Positions 1-11,559 of a stretch of 64,000 nt of DNA are shown here, in pieces. The position numbers were made by a program, and so were the translations under genes. The notes below the pieces were generated by a model. The model saw only the letters and a program-made list of their open reading frames with translations, was not told the origin of the DNA and did not search any database. Source of the stretch: Branchinecta lynchi (taxonomy: Eukaryota; Arthropoda; Branchiopoda; Anostraca; Branchinectidae); assembly GCA_023053575.1 (NCBI GenBank), contig JAKZAP010000005.1, positions 9,548,001-9,612,000 on the forward strand, in the 5' to 3' direction. Each line of letters starts with the position of its first letter. Position 1 is the stretch's first letter.

Positions 1-43
1 CTGAACTAATTTTCCATCAGTAAATAGATAACCAAACAAAGAC

Positions 44-421
44 TACACTGTCAGAAGTTTCATAACAGATAGCGTATAACACTTTCAAGAATAACACCTT
101 TTCACTTAGAAATAAAGTGTAATGACCAATTAAGTTTACACTATTTCGTGCCTAGATCTCCAACAACACCTTCAATTGGTAAAAATACTAACGGTAATGA
201 AAGAAACATCACAGATAACATTATCTGTTGAAACCGCGCATCCTTCTGTTGTCGTTATGTAACTTCTGACATGTAGTATTTTTTACTTATTGAAGGTGTT
301 GTTGGAGATCTAGGCACGAAATATTATAAACTTTATTGGTCATAACACTTTATTTCTAAGTGAAAAGGTGTTATTCTTGAAAGTGTTATGCGCTATCTGT
401 TATGAAACTTTTGACAGTATA
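44..421. mobile_element. Foldback TIR element, CACTGTCAG family, copy 1
   Basis: Long inverted repeat. The left arm begins TACACTGTCAGAAG and the right arm ends with its near-complement, CTTTTGACAGTATA. The arms run about 150 bp and match almost throughout, including the block GCCTAGATCTCCAACAACAC. The central ~100 bp is unique and carries a nested copy of a CACTGTCAG-type terminus in reverse. TA flanks both ends, which would fit a TA target duplication as in Tc1/mariner MITEs, but no transposase is present. A second copy lies at 12308-12698 in the opposite orientation. Confidence 0.8.
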
Positions 422-761
422 GTAAGGAATTGGCTTAGCCTGTTCAGAACCTTTTCTTTCCCTTCAAATGATCAATAACAAAACCTCTGCTCCACTTTAC
501 TATCTCTAAGCGATGCTTTCTCCTAGATAGAACAATCAAATTGTGGATCTAAAGTACAACACTAACTAAAATAGCATGTATTAGCGCTGCGTTCACGATT
601 GCATGACTGTGTAATGAAAGCCCATTTTCATTACATTTGCCCGACGGAAATTCGCCCCCAGAGAGGTACTGACTTTGTATATTGAGGCACTGACACAATG
701 ACTTTTCTGGTTGCTTTTCCACATTTCCGTCAGCCGTTGTTAGGATTTGTAGAATTCCCAG

Positions 762-969
762 GTGGATTTTACAATCGAAACATTCAATCCTGTCCGCGAG
801 TCCAAGGAATTATTGGGGATTTTTCGCTTTAGGAAACTCGAACTTTTGAAAAAGATGAGGATAGTAAGCGAGGAGAGACAGAGAACCGTACTTCTTCAAG
901 AGAGACGAAACCTCATTGGTGACGTTTGCAACAAGTTCCTGCGGCAACCAATCCGTGAACTAAAAAATA
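762..969 (+). CDS. Candidate host exon A, unrecognised protein
   Basis: Open frame of 69 codons plus one base, bounded by an acceptor (..AATTCCCAG at 761) and a consensus donor (GTAAGT at 970). The encoded peptide is charged and probably helical, with the core RKLELLKKMRIVSEERQR followed by LLQERRNLIGDVCNKFLRQ. It matches no family I can name. The exon ends one base into a codon, and the next plus-strand candidate exon (9318) begins with two bases of a codon, so joining them keeps the frame. Membership in the same gene as the 26-30 kb exons is inferred from strand and phase only. Confidence 0.55.
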
Positions 970-1429
970 GTAAGTTTTTTCATATTTGACAGTGCAAAAT
1001 AGATTAGTTAGTTACATGCTTTTCCCAACAAATATTCGAAGCCTCCATAAAACTACTGTCGTCATCGTCAATAATATCGTTCTTCGCATTCTGCACCTTG
1101 CCCCATGGTCTTTATTCAAGCCTACCTTTATGCTTATAATGTATAAAGCCGCGATACTAAAAGAAAACGCAGTCAACAAAGCAGCTCGCATTTCATACAG
1201 TTCCTGTTTCCACATTCTAACACATGTCCTTTTGAAACTATGCAACACATGCCTCTTTTGAAAATGTGCTGTGCTTCACACGGTGTTAAAAACAAAATGA
1301 ACAAGAGATGTAAGCTGATATGGCACTTAATTGCAAGCACTAGTTGCAAGCACTTAATTGCAAGCTAAGGGTATGAGCTAAGATTTGCGATGTCTTGAAG
1401 CACAGACGATTATGGGCCTTTAGAATTCA

Positions 1430-1930
1430 TGAAAATGTTTGGTTTAGTCAAAAATACGCAATGTACTTCGCGGCTAAAATGCACAGTTTGAGAGGGCTAT
1501 AGGAATCCATTCTGTAAGCAAAAGCATTGGTGCACAAATTATCATGGGCCCTAAGGGACTCTTAGTGGCTAAGATGCGCTCTTTGAGGGGGCTAGAAATG
1601 AATTTGTAAGCAAAATATTGAAGGTACTGATGATCATGGGTCGTTGGAGATATTAAAAATATATCGTTTCTTAAAAAAAAAAAAAAAAAAACTTGGCCGT
1701 AAGGGCGCTTTAAGTATGTTGGAAGGTCATCGGTGAGCAAAATCCTTGTGCAAAAATGATCACGGGCCCTTGGAATTACGAAAGTGTATCTAATGGTGAA
1801 AAGTATTTCCTTTTAACCTTGCAGTTAAGATAAACAATTTAAAGGAGGCCAAAACTAGTTTGTAAGCACATACTTGAGTTAGAAATGATCATAGGCCCTT
1901 GGTGATTATAAATGTCTCGTTAGTTCAGAT
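1430..1930 (+). repeat. Degenerate tandem array, family F3
   Basis: Three to four diverged ~120-bp units. Each carries a block like GATCATGGGCCCT, a G-rich run GAGGGGGCTA near TTTGTAAGCAAA, and GCTAAAATGC or GCTAAGATGC. The same units recur on the opposite strand at 57835-58180. A long poly-A run near 1674-1691 interrupts one unit. No coding capacity. Confidence 0.6.
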
Positions 1931-1954
1931 ACACATCCTCTTGTCAATTATCAA

Positions 1955-2620
1955 GTTTCCTTCGGACCCGACCAACCGTTTATAAGTTATGCATGACAGA
2001 AAATTCCGGTAATCGGGATTCCAGTTCCCTCCACTCCACCGAAGATGGCCGCATCAGGAAATGACTGTTTCCAAGACAATCTGATCGATTCCCTACTACA
2101 CCTGCCTAATTTCGTTTTCCTCGTGCATCCGTAAGTACCTTAACTCGCGATCACCGGGATTCCGGGAAAACTTCTCTACCCCCCCCCCCATCCCCACCCA
2201 CACACAGTGCGCTGATCTGGTCCATTCCACGAAATGGGACATTGGACGCAACCGATTGGCCGAGGTAAGTTTCATTTCTATCGAATGCCCCGGTCGAAAG
2301 TTATGCTTGGCTGAAAATCCCGGATTTACCCTTCCTGCTCTCCCCATGACGGTCGAATCGGGGAAATGAACTGTTCTCAAGTCGATCTGGTCGGGTCCCT
2401 TATATGGTTGCCAAGTTTCATTGTCCTAGCACATCTAAAAGTACCTAAACCCGGGAAAACCGGAATTCCGGGACCCACCCTTGAGCTCCCCCCACAGTGC
2501 CCGGATCAGGTCCGGTTACGTCAACGATGTATGTAGTATCTGCGCTTGTTCTTCTCATCAAGTTTCATCCCAAATGTGTGTCTGTGGGCTAGAATCGGAT
2601 AAGCGGGGATGGTGAAACTT
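1955..2620 (-). repeat. Degenerate array, family F2 (minus)
   Basis: Diverged units with CCGGATCAGGTCCGG, C-rich runs, CCCGGGATTCCGG-like blocks and AAGTTTCAT motifs. It is the reverse strand of the array at 17945-19490. Short open frames here, such as a 94-codon minus frame at 2096-2380, come from the repeat and are not genes. Confidence 0.6.
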
Positions 2621-2624
2621 CAGC

Positions 2625-2699
2625 AATAAGCTTCCAGACCTGGCGAGCTACTCGGGTGAAACTAACACCCGAGTAGCTCGCCAGATCTGGAAGCTTATT
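2625..2699. repeat. Near-perfect 34-bp hairpin
   Basis: Arms 2625-2658 and 2666-2699 are complementary over 34 positions with a single mismatch; the loop is 7 nt (AAACTAA). The arm contains AAGCTTCCAGACCTGGCGAG. The mismatch would be a G-U wobble in a minus-strand transcript. It sits at the edge of the F2 array. No flanking target duplication is evident. Confidence 0.85.
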
Positions 2700-3194
2700 G
2701 GTGTAGTTTCGTAGATACTTACGAGGGTTATTTCTAGTCGCACTTGCCCAGTTTTTAAAGCTACCAACAGTAGTATTCCTGTTTTCGGTTACTCCCGATT
2801 TTTGCTTCTGGATGATTTCCCTGGAGCTTCCCCTCATAAATGTATGACTGGGGTGACTCCTTTTTGTTGCCGATTGTCGATTCTCCAAGCAATTTTCACG
2901 AAGAAATCCACAACATCAGATACTATTTGAACAAAAGGCAAAATGCAGATGCTATACTATAATTTCCATCTAAAATTTCCGGCTTATCCGTTTTACAGTG
3001 TCAAATTTGATCCGTAGTCAGGTTGGGCTGCAAAGGAATATTTATTCGCGAAATACGGAACTTCCATTACTCAGACATGCAGACAAGTATCCAGGTCAGC
3101 TCAAAACAAGGGACAAACTCAAACCTAAAATGAGGAAGAATCTTCACACTGTCAACGACGCAATCAAACAGCGAAACATCAGCCAAAGAACAGG

Positions 3195-3500
3195 GGTCCC
3201 GCATTCCCGTTCTTAGTACTTGTTCCTCCTGCAGCAAGTACTAAAAAGAAAGGGCACTTTATAAAACACGGCCCAAGTTCCATTCCCATCCCGTTTTTAG
3301 TCGATCCCCAAGCAAACTACTAAAATAAGGAAGGACGGTGCAGCGTTCCCCCTTTTAGTAGTGTTCCTCCTGGTGCGGTGTTCCAGACTTTAGTACGTTG
3401 TTCCCGTTTTTAGTACGCGTTCCCGTTTTTAGTACGAGTTCCTTCTGCACGGTGTCGTTCCGTTCTCTTCCCGTTTTTTAGTCGATTCCTTACAGGCTAG
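3195..3500. repeat. Cluster of TTCCCGTTTTTAGTACG-like motifs
   Basis: At least six diverged copies of a 15-20 bp motif (GTTCCCGTTTTTAGTACG, CCCGTTTTTAGTCGAT and variants) with irregular spacing, mixed with TTCCTCCTG. Two copies at about 3408-3440 are adjacent and nearly identical. Non-coding. Confidence 0.5.
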
Positions 3501-3628
3501 CCTCTGGGCGTTGAAGAGTTCTGTTATTTTTTAATAAACGCTTTATTCTCTCTCACTGTGAGTAGTAACTGACTTTTCGGATGCAATTGCAAAGCTGTCG
3601 TTGTTGTGTGGATGCATTGTGGAATCAA

Positions 3629-3956
3629 GGTAGCGTTCCAGCGACTTATTACTAGCTACGATCGTTACTATTTTTTTGTTATTATTTCTGTCCCAGAGCC
3701 CGCCCTAATAAGTAAATTAGATCCTCCCTCTTTTTATTTTCGTTCCACGACTGTTACGGTAGTAACAATTTGCTTATGATGGTCGCGAGAATCATAAGTG
3801 ATAATAACAATAGGTTCTGCAGGAACTCCCGTAAGAGTGCTGACGTATGTCAGCATTGTTATTATTTTCGTTCCAGAGAACGTTATAACTACCACAATCC
3901 AGCGCTAGCCCCTCCTATTATCATCGTAACTTACAGTATCTCGCTGGAACGCTACC
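3629..3956. mobile_element. Short TIR element (MITE-like), 328 bp
   Basis: Perfect 16-bp terminal inverted repeats: GGTAGCGTTCCAGCGA at 3629-3644 and its complement at 3941-3956. The interior has several GTTATTATTT-type blocks next to CGTTCCA. No transposase. Target duplication unclear. Confidence 0.65.
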
Positions 3957-4227
3957 TAAGCCTTTGACTGCAACATATTAATTGCCAAGTGAGAAAACAG
4001 ATCCTGAACGTTCTTTATCTTAAATCACTGTGCCGTCTCGGAGGTCAAGCAGTCTGCCCTTAATTGTACGGTTTGTGAGGCTTATCGAGAAAATGTCCAG
4101 TGCAGTAGAATTTAGAAACTCTGGAATCCGGTCATGATTTTAAAGAAGTTGGACGCCTCGGTAAATTTGAAACTGTAAACCACTTCGTTCTCGTATTCAG
4201 TGTGAGCTCACCATTGAAAATTTTTAT

Positions 4228-4425
4228 TCAAACAATGTTTGCAACGGATACGTCAGCTATGATTTTTCATCAGCGATATTTCGGCCCTTCTTGGCAAGGG
4301 TCCTCGTCAGGCTGTCAATCTTCTGGTTCAGCTTCGGGGAAGGAAACAAACCTGTAATCAACAGGTTTGTTTCCTTCCCCGAAGTTGAACCAGAAGATCC
4401 AGAAGACATTGTTTGAATAAATGAT
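4228..4425. mobile_element. Foldback module, family M, copy 1
   Basis: Contains CCCTTCTTGGCAAGGGTCCT and GCTGTCAATCTTCTGG, then a second half complementary over AACAGGTTTGTTTCCTTCCC and CCAGAAGAT, with arms meeting near 4360. The ends read ATTCAAACAATG and CATTGTTTGAAT. The M core recurs at about 21.1, 23.5, 40.6-40.8, 49.8, 51.3, 53.3 and 57.7 kb. Confidence 0.65.
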
Positions 4426-4717
4426 TCAAAGTTAGCTTGGGCTCAAAGAATATTTACATTGAAAATTTGTCGGTTGCTTAGCTTCACTAGCCGAGAAAAT
4501 GACCAGTGGAATTTAGGAACTCAGAAACAGAGGCCAATAACTGATTTGAGAGTATGAAATCGGCTTCATCTTTCCTCCGCCAAATAAAACCTGCATAATT
4601 ATTATTTTTAAGGTCTGGATTTAACCTTGTTCCGTTTCTATGTGGAGAACTAAATAAAAGCCTCTTGGCTTGGAGAAATAAATAGTTTGCAGGCAAGTCC
4701 AGAACTCTAAGTGTTTG

Positions 4718-4757
4718 TTGGACAAAAGACTTATGAAAACAAAGGACTTTTGTCCAA
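4718..4757. repeat. Small hairpin
   Basis: TTGGACAAAAG at 4718-4728 and its exact complement at 4747-4757. Local inverted repeat without other context. Confidence 0.4.
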
Positions 4758-5194
4758 ACTTCTTTTTATTCTCGTAAGAAAGTTTTGTTTAGCTAGAGGC
4801 TAGGAAGTGTTCAGAAGGGTGTGTCTGGCATACAAGTATAGGAAATACAGTTGGCTTGGCAAGGTAAAGAAACTCGGCGGTTGCCTCAAACCTCACCAAA
4901 AAAAATTTTTTTTTTTTTTTTTGTCGCATATCACATTCTCCTTGATTCCTATATATGCTTTGGTCAGGTGACGACGCTTCCACTTACGGCTTCGTTGGCA
5001 CTAGCGGTCTTGAATTCTGAATTTATGTTACTGATAATAATCGTCCTGTCTAATTAGAGTCACTTACATTGTCCTCTATATATGCTTCACATATTTAAGT
5101 TTAACTGAAAAGGGCTGAGATAGGCAGGGGCGTCACAATGGGGGGGGGGAGGGGAACCTCCCCCCAGAAAGTACTTTCGTCGGGGAAAGCCTGG

Positions 5195-5640
5195 TGAAAG
5201 TCCAATAGTTTGTCGGCACGGAGCGCCGGCAAAAACAGAAGAAATTGCATGCTTTTGTCGGGCGTCGGTCGACTGGTTGGCACATCGGGCTCTTTTCGCA
5301 CGCAAGAAATCAAATTTTGCAAACATTTGTTGGGCAAAATACATAAGAATTCGAATTCTGTACGCTTTTGTCGGGACTCGCTATTCTTGTCGGCACATCG
5401 GTTTCTTTTACAGGGAAAATTCATAAGAAGTAAAAATCCTATTCTTTTGTCGGGCGCTGGTCGAATCGTCGGCACATCGGGCTCTTATACGTAAGAAATT
5501 AAATTCTGCAAACATTTGTGGAGCACACCCGGGAAGTTCAGGTCTCGTAGACACATCAGGCTTGTGCGAAATCAAGTTCTAACGTTTATCGTGCGCACCT
5601 CAAAAGCTTAAGTTTCGTCGACATATCGACTTCTATTTAC
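5195..5640 (+). repeat. Imperfect tandem array, 75-115 bp units
   Basis: Five to six diverged units, each starting with CTTTTGTCGGGC or a variant and containing GTCGGCACATCGG followed by an A-rich tail (AAGAAATCAAATTTTGCAAA). The best-conserved units start near 5253, 5366 and 5446; the last two are more decayed. A G-rich run precedes it at 5140-5165. Open frames on both strands here are repeat artefacts. Confidence 0.65.
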
Positions 5641-5644
5641 ACGT

Positions 5645-6062
5645 ATGTGTGTACGTCCTGCAACGGTATACTCGTGGCATCCGAGCCTTACCAAAAGTCA
5701 GACGGAGAAATTAGAGGGGATACAGAAGCGGGCTTGCAAGATTATCCTTGGGCAAGATTATTCCACATATGAGATAGCCTCACAAAACTCAGTCTTTCCA
5801 CTTTGGCGTGCCGTAGACACGAGCTCACCATGGATTTTGGACTGAAATGTCTATCTTCAGATAATCACAGATCCATTCTACCTGATTACCAATCGCCCAA
5901 CCCCAATCGGCCCATCATTATAGACTAAAAGCTGAAAACAAAAATCGGCTTCAAATTATCCTGCCCCTAGTAAGAAACAAAACCATAGTGTTGCTATCGC
6001 AACACTTTTGTCGGCGAAGCCGGACAAATGTTGCCGTAACACTTCACGTTGCCCAGGCAACG
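5645..6062 (+). pseudogene. Non-LTR retrotransposon RT C-terminus, decayed
   Basis: The first frame reads WHPSLTKSQTEKLEGIQKRA then CKIILGQDYSTYEIA, the typical segment following the palm/thumb of CR1/Jockey-type reverse transcriptases. It then shifts frame into FGLKCLSSDNHRSILPDYQ and again into HHYRLKAENKNRLQIILPL and VLLSQHFCRRSRTNVAVTL. At least two frameshifts and loss of the whole N-terminal part make it non-functional. The last ~100 bp match the retroposon end at 39052-39228, so both derive from one family. Confidence 0.75.
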
Positions 6063-6089
6063 TAGGTCTATTTCTCCTTAATTTTAAAT

Positions 6090-9000
6090 TTTTGAACATT
6101 TTCCTTCACATCTTGAAGCCCCATAACTTTTCTTAAAATTTCTTCTCTAAGACTCATTAATAATCCACAAACACCAAAAAGTACGACTTCTATTTTATTG
6201 TACAGTCGAGGTATGCTTATTTGAACAGTTCCTTCAATATGAACAGTGCAGTTTTGGACTAAATGGTGGAATGAAGAACTAAAATACCTACTCAAGTGTT
6301 TTCAGAGTCCCTTAAATACCTGCTCTGGCTAACTGGTAGTTAACTTTGGTCACAGCTAGTGCATAAAACGTCAAAGTTCAGAGACAACAAACGTATACCT
6401 CTACTGTCCGATACTAAACAGGTTTGCAAATGTTTTGGCAGATGTAAAGGGTGCTGATATCGCAAATAGCTGAGGACCTCAAACCTCCGTGAGAGCCCCT
6501 AGACATCGGAAAATCAGTTGGAGACGTAAAAAATAACCAATCACAGTCCTGGAAATAAAGCCACCAGGGCTCTAGGAGTTCCGCTTCCCCCTCGTGTCAA
6601 ACAACGGAATTAAAAAAGAGGATCACATTTTCTTTTTCTAACAACGTCAGGTTATATTTCACTTAGTCTGCACCCGAAACGTGGATGTCGCCAGATTTTT
6701 TGTGCAAAAATTACGCCGAGTTAGTTCTCGTGATGAGTGGTGTACAATTTTTGTTTGACGTCGACGTCTCAAGTGGGGTGGGATCCAGTCCGCTTGACGA
6801 ATGTTCGTCTGCAATGGTGTAGCATGGAAGAAGACAAGGCATTCTGAAAAAGGCTCTAGACATGGCAATGAACCAAGAAAGGAGTTATGAGACATTCTAA
6901 GCTCATTCTCGAGTGGCCGTGGCGCTCTGTATACATATCAATGTAGACCGGCAATTAGAAATGTCAGTCATCTGGAAATTATCTGGCTAGTCTGTTGTTG
7001 AATTCAAAGACCCTGTCGGTGTGTTCTAAGGCGAAAAAAAAGATTTATTACTAGGAAGTAAATACTTGTTTGATGACATAGTCCATACCTCTCCAACCCA
7101 TTCGCTATTGAAAATCAAATAATCTCAACTGTATGTCCTGTCTTCCTTTCTCTCAACTAGCGTTTTCTGGACTTTAGTTTTCCCGACCAGATGTCCAAGC
7201 TTCCACTACTGACCGTGTTGACAGATAAAAACATTACCAAGTTATGAGTGTCTGTAGAGGGTCGGAAAGTATTTTCTGGCAGTGGTTCTTCTGACAACCA
7301 ATTCGAAAAGTGGATTGACAAGAAAGCAAATTTAAAAACATAAAAACAAAAAGAAATATTAAGAAATGTATTATTCTGGTTCTTGTTGTTAGGTGGTTGG
7401 GTAGCGTCCTGAGCTGTGTTGCTCGCTACTCGACATGTTGTTGACCCCCGATCTGAAGATCCTCAATAGCCGGATCATTTTCAGATCGGTTAATACCTTG
7501 GCTGGTACGTGCTCTCTTTCTACCTTTGAATCTCGTACCAAATTAAATCTGAACTTCTTAATCCTAATCTAATCTTCAGTGTCTGAAAAAAAAGTCCGTT
7601 GCCGAAAGAACAAAACATAATTATGTCCAGCACAATTTTTGTCTGTCTTGCGAATTGCAGAAGGCACTAACCCCTCGCGCTCGCCGCCGTGACTCATTGT
7701 TGTTATTTCGAGGTCGCATATTAATTCCGGTTTGTTCGAATTGTAGTACGGCAAGAGATATGGGCACATGCCGATCGTTGGCCCCGGGTTCCACTGTAAA
7801 CATATGTTTTACGACACGCATGTTTTGTTTTTGTCGTCCTATGAAGAAGATGGAATGTTTTTTGTTGTTTTTCTTAAACCGGTTTTACAAAATAAAGAAT
7901 ACAAATCTATTAAACGAACTAAGGAAAAAATAGACTACACCAGAAATCAATCCCAGCCGTAAATTAAATCAACTAGATTGAACAGACCGTTAAACTCCTT
8001 GACATGCAGCAATTTTGCAACGCATTTACTCGTCTTCTAGTCATCATTCCAGTAAACCAAGCTCCTGTGCATTTCAGCATAACCAGCGCCAAACCCCGTT
8101 CACAACCTTCAATATGAACTTTCGTCTGTAATTTTACAACTAGGCTAAGGCTTATAGTTTCACATTTCCATGCATATTCCATGTCACCAAAAATACAAGT
8201 TGATATCTAAAAGTGAGAGACATACGATTATTAATTATTCACTGATGATTCAATTATGGTCATGAAATGAATCTGAGAATCCCGTGGTTGTGGAACTGCA
8301 GGACAGAAAGACAGTCGATAACGTGTGGGCTAGGCTACGCAATTACCAAATGATTTTTCATTGTTTACTATACGTCGCTGGAAGAGAGAGCTCGTATGTA
8401 TCGCGAAACGGCGAACAAGTTTTCGAGGAGAAATAACTTATTTTGAGGCTGTTTCACCCCAAGCGGATCACCAGTTCCGCAATTTAAGACTACCTCGAGA
8501 CCGCCCTCCCCCCTCGAATGGTCAGATTTTGGAAATGATAATTCCCTTGAATTGAATAGCGTCTCCAGTACCAGTACCCTACCACTCCCTAAGTGAGTCC
8601 GTTTTTCAGAATTTTGCAAGTGGTCATGTCGTAATCCATTCAGAAGCAAAACCTTTGAGGCACAAATGAATATGGGACCTTGTCGTTTGGAGGTTTGACC
8701 CGGTTGAAACTGCGAAGTGGCAGATCTAAGTCATGTGATGTTTCTACCGAACAAATTACGTCCGGACCTTTTTCCCCTATTATACACTTAAGAAAGCGGA
8801 ACGCCAAACACACCTCCCCCACTGCAGATTATCTGAACCAATTCAGGTTCTATAAATGACAGATCTAGCGCATCGGAAACAGTTGAACGTTCTGGTACAT
8901 TGAATCTATAATTTTAAAAGGTTAATTTTTAGAATTCCTAGTAGAAAGGTAATATTCCTCGTGGTTCTTTATCGCAAGTTTAGATTTTAGCTGCGGTCTG

Positions 9001-9310
9001 TAAAAGCCTGACAGGAAGCGCCGGAACGAAATTCTTAGCTAATATCCGTTTAGCACCACCTTGCATGATTCACAGCCAGCTTGGGCTAGCAGAGCACTTA
9101 GCAAAAGCTCATTCATTCTCTTTGGCAAACAGCTTGTTTTAATTAAGTCTTAAAAGAGAGAATGCTGATACAGTTTACTGAAAAGACGTGCCTGGGATTC
9201 CATTTCGTGAGCCCGGAAAAGGCAGCAGCATCTCATTTCTTATGTCTGGGTGTCTTGAATATCGCTTCCTTCTCGACCGCTTCCATGCCACTTGTTTAAT
9301 GCAAACTATC
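6090..9310. other. Stretch without recognised gene
   Basis: About 3.2 kb with only short open frames on both strands, none with family motifs or paired splice sites I could support. There is a plausible acceptor with branch-like CTAAC at about 6637-6650, followed by 35 open codons, but no matching donor. If exons A and B belong to one gene, this is intron. Confidence 0.4.
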
Positions 9311-9317
9311 GTTCTAG

Positions 9318-9534
9318 AGGCCAAGAGCAAATGGGAACTCGTGCATATGTCGCGCAAAGTCGAACCAATCACAGAGCCCCCATTCGAAAGTCAGTCGTGC
9401 GTGGAGTCCACCAGTCTCCAGGCGAAGTACCAGACCAGAAAAGAAACAGGTTTTAACGAAATCCTACCGACCTCTGAGACCTTGAATGAACTGTCGAATC
9501 CAAAGAGGGAACCTTCGAGGAGAGATTTTGTGAG
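9318..9534 (+). CDS. Candidate host exon B, unrecognised protein
   Basis: Acceptor GTTCTAG ends at 9317. The open frame reads AKSKWELVHMSRKVEPITEP, followed by a hydrophilic stretch ending NPKREPSRRDF. Starting with two bases of a codon, it continues exon A in frame. Two donors are possible: GTGAGG at 9530 (ends on a codon boundary) or GTTTGT at 9535 (ends two bases into a codon). The second matches exon C, which begins with one base; the first matches the candidate exon at 12971. No family recognised. Confidence 0.4.
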
Positions 9535-9997
9535 GTTTGTATTTTACATTGGGAATTGAGTTGGGATTGATGAGACGGGGGGTGAAAAGTCACTCTCGTG
9601 AGGGGAGGAAAGTGTCGGTCTGAGATAAATAGGCTGAGACGGACGCTTTCAATTCGAACTTTCACTTTGGGATCAGAAGTTTAATAGTCTGGTCCTTACC
9701 TTCCCTTTAAAAAGCCAAATCGTCAGTGCAAACCGTGAGCGCAGTCTCCATCATTGAATCGGGCTATAGCTTCCGGAGTCGAGAATTCCACCGGAAAAGA
9801 TAGTCCAGCAAATTTCTTAATACTGCGAAATGAGTCTCAGTTTATTTTCTCACTTGGTGCGCATTTCCCGAACCATACAAAAATAGATGTAAAATCCAAA
9901 ATATGTGCCAAAAATATATATGTCAACTCCTTATTATTAGTAATAGGCTATTTGTCTTGTAGGTCGCAAAGGCCAATTACGAAAGGTTCTATAACGG

Positions 9998-10213
9998 TGA
10001 AGCATTTTTAACTTTCCCGGCATCCTTACGGCCCTGGATGCTGTTTTCAAGGAAGAACGTGATTCGAAGCGAGAAGCTTTTTAACTTTCCTGTGTCCGTG
10101 CGACCCTGGATGCTCTCTTCAAGGAAGCACGTGATCAGAAGCGAGAACCTTTTTTAACTTTCCCTGTATCCATGCGACCCATGGTGCTGTCTTCAAGGAA
10201 ACACGTGATTAGT
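9998..10213 (+). repeat. Three-unit tandem repeat, ~70 bp
   Basis: Three units, each with TTTTTAACTTTCC, then GCGACCCTGGATGCT or a variant, CTTCAAGGAA and CACGTGAT. Similarity between adjacent units is roughly 85 percent by eye. Each of the last two units contains a CACGTG palindrome. Non-coding. Confidence 0.7.
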
Positions 10214-10486
10214 AGATTCCATTATACTCATCCTTTCATCGAGATAAAGGAAGCATCGATTATATTTCTCACAAAGCAAGATCTAGCTTTGATAATAGCA
10301 GTCATACCTCTTTCCCGTGGTCCGTGCTTTGAATCTTTGATGAACTAGTCTGAACATCCGCACTGTACATCATTACATAAGTCGGAATATCTCCTTCGTC
10401 TTTGTCCCTGTGTATTTTTACACCAAGAAGAAGTATGTTGTCGCTGGTCTCGCATCTAACTCGAATCGTGAAGGTTTTGGACTTAC

Positions 10487-10717
10487 AACTTTTGTAGGTT
10501 GTGGTAACGAGTAATGTTCCCCTCTTGTTGGATTCTCAATAATCTGGGAATCCCCTGTTTTGCCTGTTTCAGATGCTTCCTTCCTATTGCTATGAAACAC
10601 ATTCAAGAAAATATTCAAATAGCTTTTGACCTCCTCATTAATTTCCAGGGAATTTACCGTCGTGATGTTGTCATGTCCCTGTAAAGCTCTGTCGCCTTCC
10701 CTCACTTTCTTTTCCCT
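10487..10717 (-). CDS. Possible minus-strand exon, unrecognised
   Basis: Minus-strand open frame with protein-like composition (NSLEINEEVKSYLNIFLNVF, then a hydrophilic stretch to LPQPTKV) that runs exactly into a consensus donor: GTAAGT on the minus strand, complement of 10481-10486. No convincing upstream acceptor or start codon; an ATGGTGGCTCTGG lies further upstream in another frame. Could be chance. Confidence 0.25.
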
Positions 10718-11559
10718 TCACGCATTCTTCGTAATTTTTTTTACAGCCAGAGCCACCATCTTTACTTTAAATATTTTACATTTTTCCTTGGGTTCCATTT
10801 TAATTGTAATAATACAGAATTAGTAACTAAAGTAAAAATCTTGCGAGTAGGCAACGATAAGAAAGTAAAGGTACGTTCAGTTTTTTTTCACGAAAAGGAA
10901 AGGTTGCTGGGATCAAGATATAGCAAGGAGTTGGTTTGAAGCAGAAACAGCGTGTTATCGGGACTTCATAGACTAGTTGGTTCAACAAAGCAATTTCTTA
11001 TTCCAATGCCAGTTGATTTATTTGATTGCATGACTGTCAGGTAGTAAAACTGCGTCTTTGCACAAATAGTCGATTATAAAAAAAGGAATTAGGTGCAGTT
11101 TCATTTGTCCGAGTTTTCTATACAGCTTTCGTGCAGTAACTTGGGACTTCCGTGACTTGGGTCCTCGTTCCATAGCATGTTTATTTATTAGTCCATTTGT
11201 TGATCGATGACAAGTTCAAAATAGTGTCTGGGTGGTCCCGTCGACTTACATATCCGCCCAACTGTTCGTAAACAGAACTGGGAGCACGTGAAGTGTTGCA
11301 GCAACCTTTGGTTGGGTTTGCCGACAATAGTGCTGCGGTGCAACATTAAAGCTGTCAACCCCGCAAAACTTTTAAATGGCATATCTGGAGAAGGAATTTT
11401 TTTTGAAAAAAATTGCGACATGTGCGGATTACTCTCAGCGTTCTGAATTCTGTCCCACTTCAGAAGTTTACTCCTTTCCTTAGGCCAACTTTTTAATAGC
11501 CACATTTAGAAAGGAGCAGAAATGGAACGATAAACTCAGAAGAATGCACGAACAGAAAT

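Noticed and set aside
5101..5494. 124-codon minus and 94-codon plus ORFs
   Set aside because: Produced by the 5195-5640 tandem array; the peptide repeats with the DNA unit.
7569..7821. Overlapping minus ORFs of 66 codons with GC-rich, gene-like composition
   Set aside because: No donor or acceptor fits both ends and no recognised motif; could be a first exon, but unsupported.
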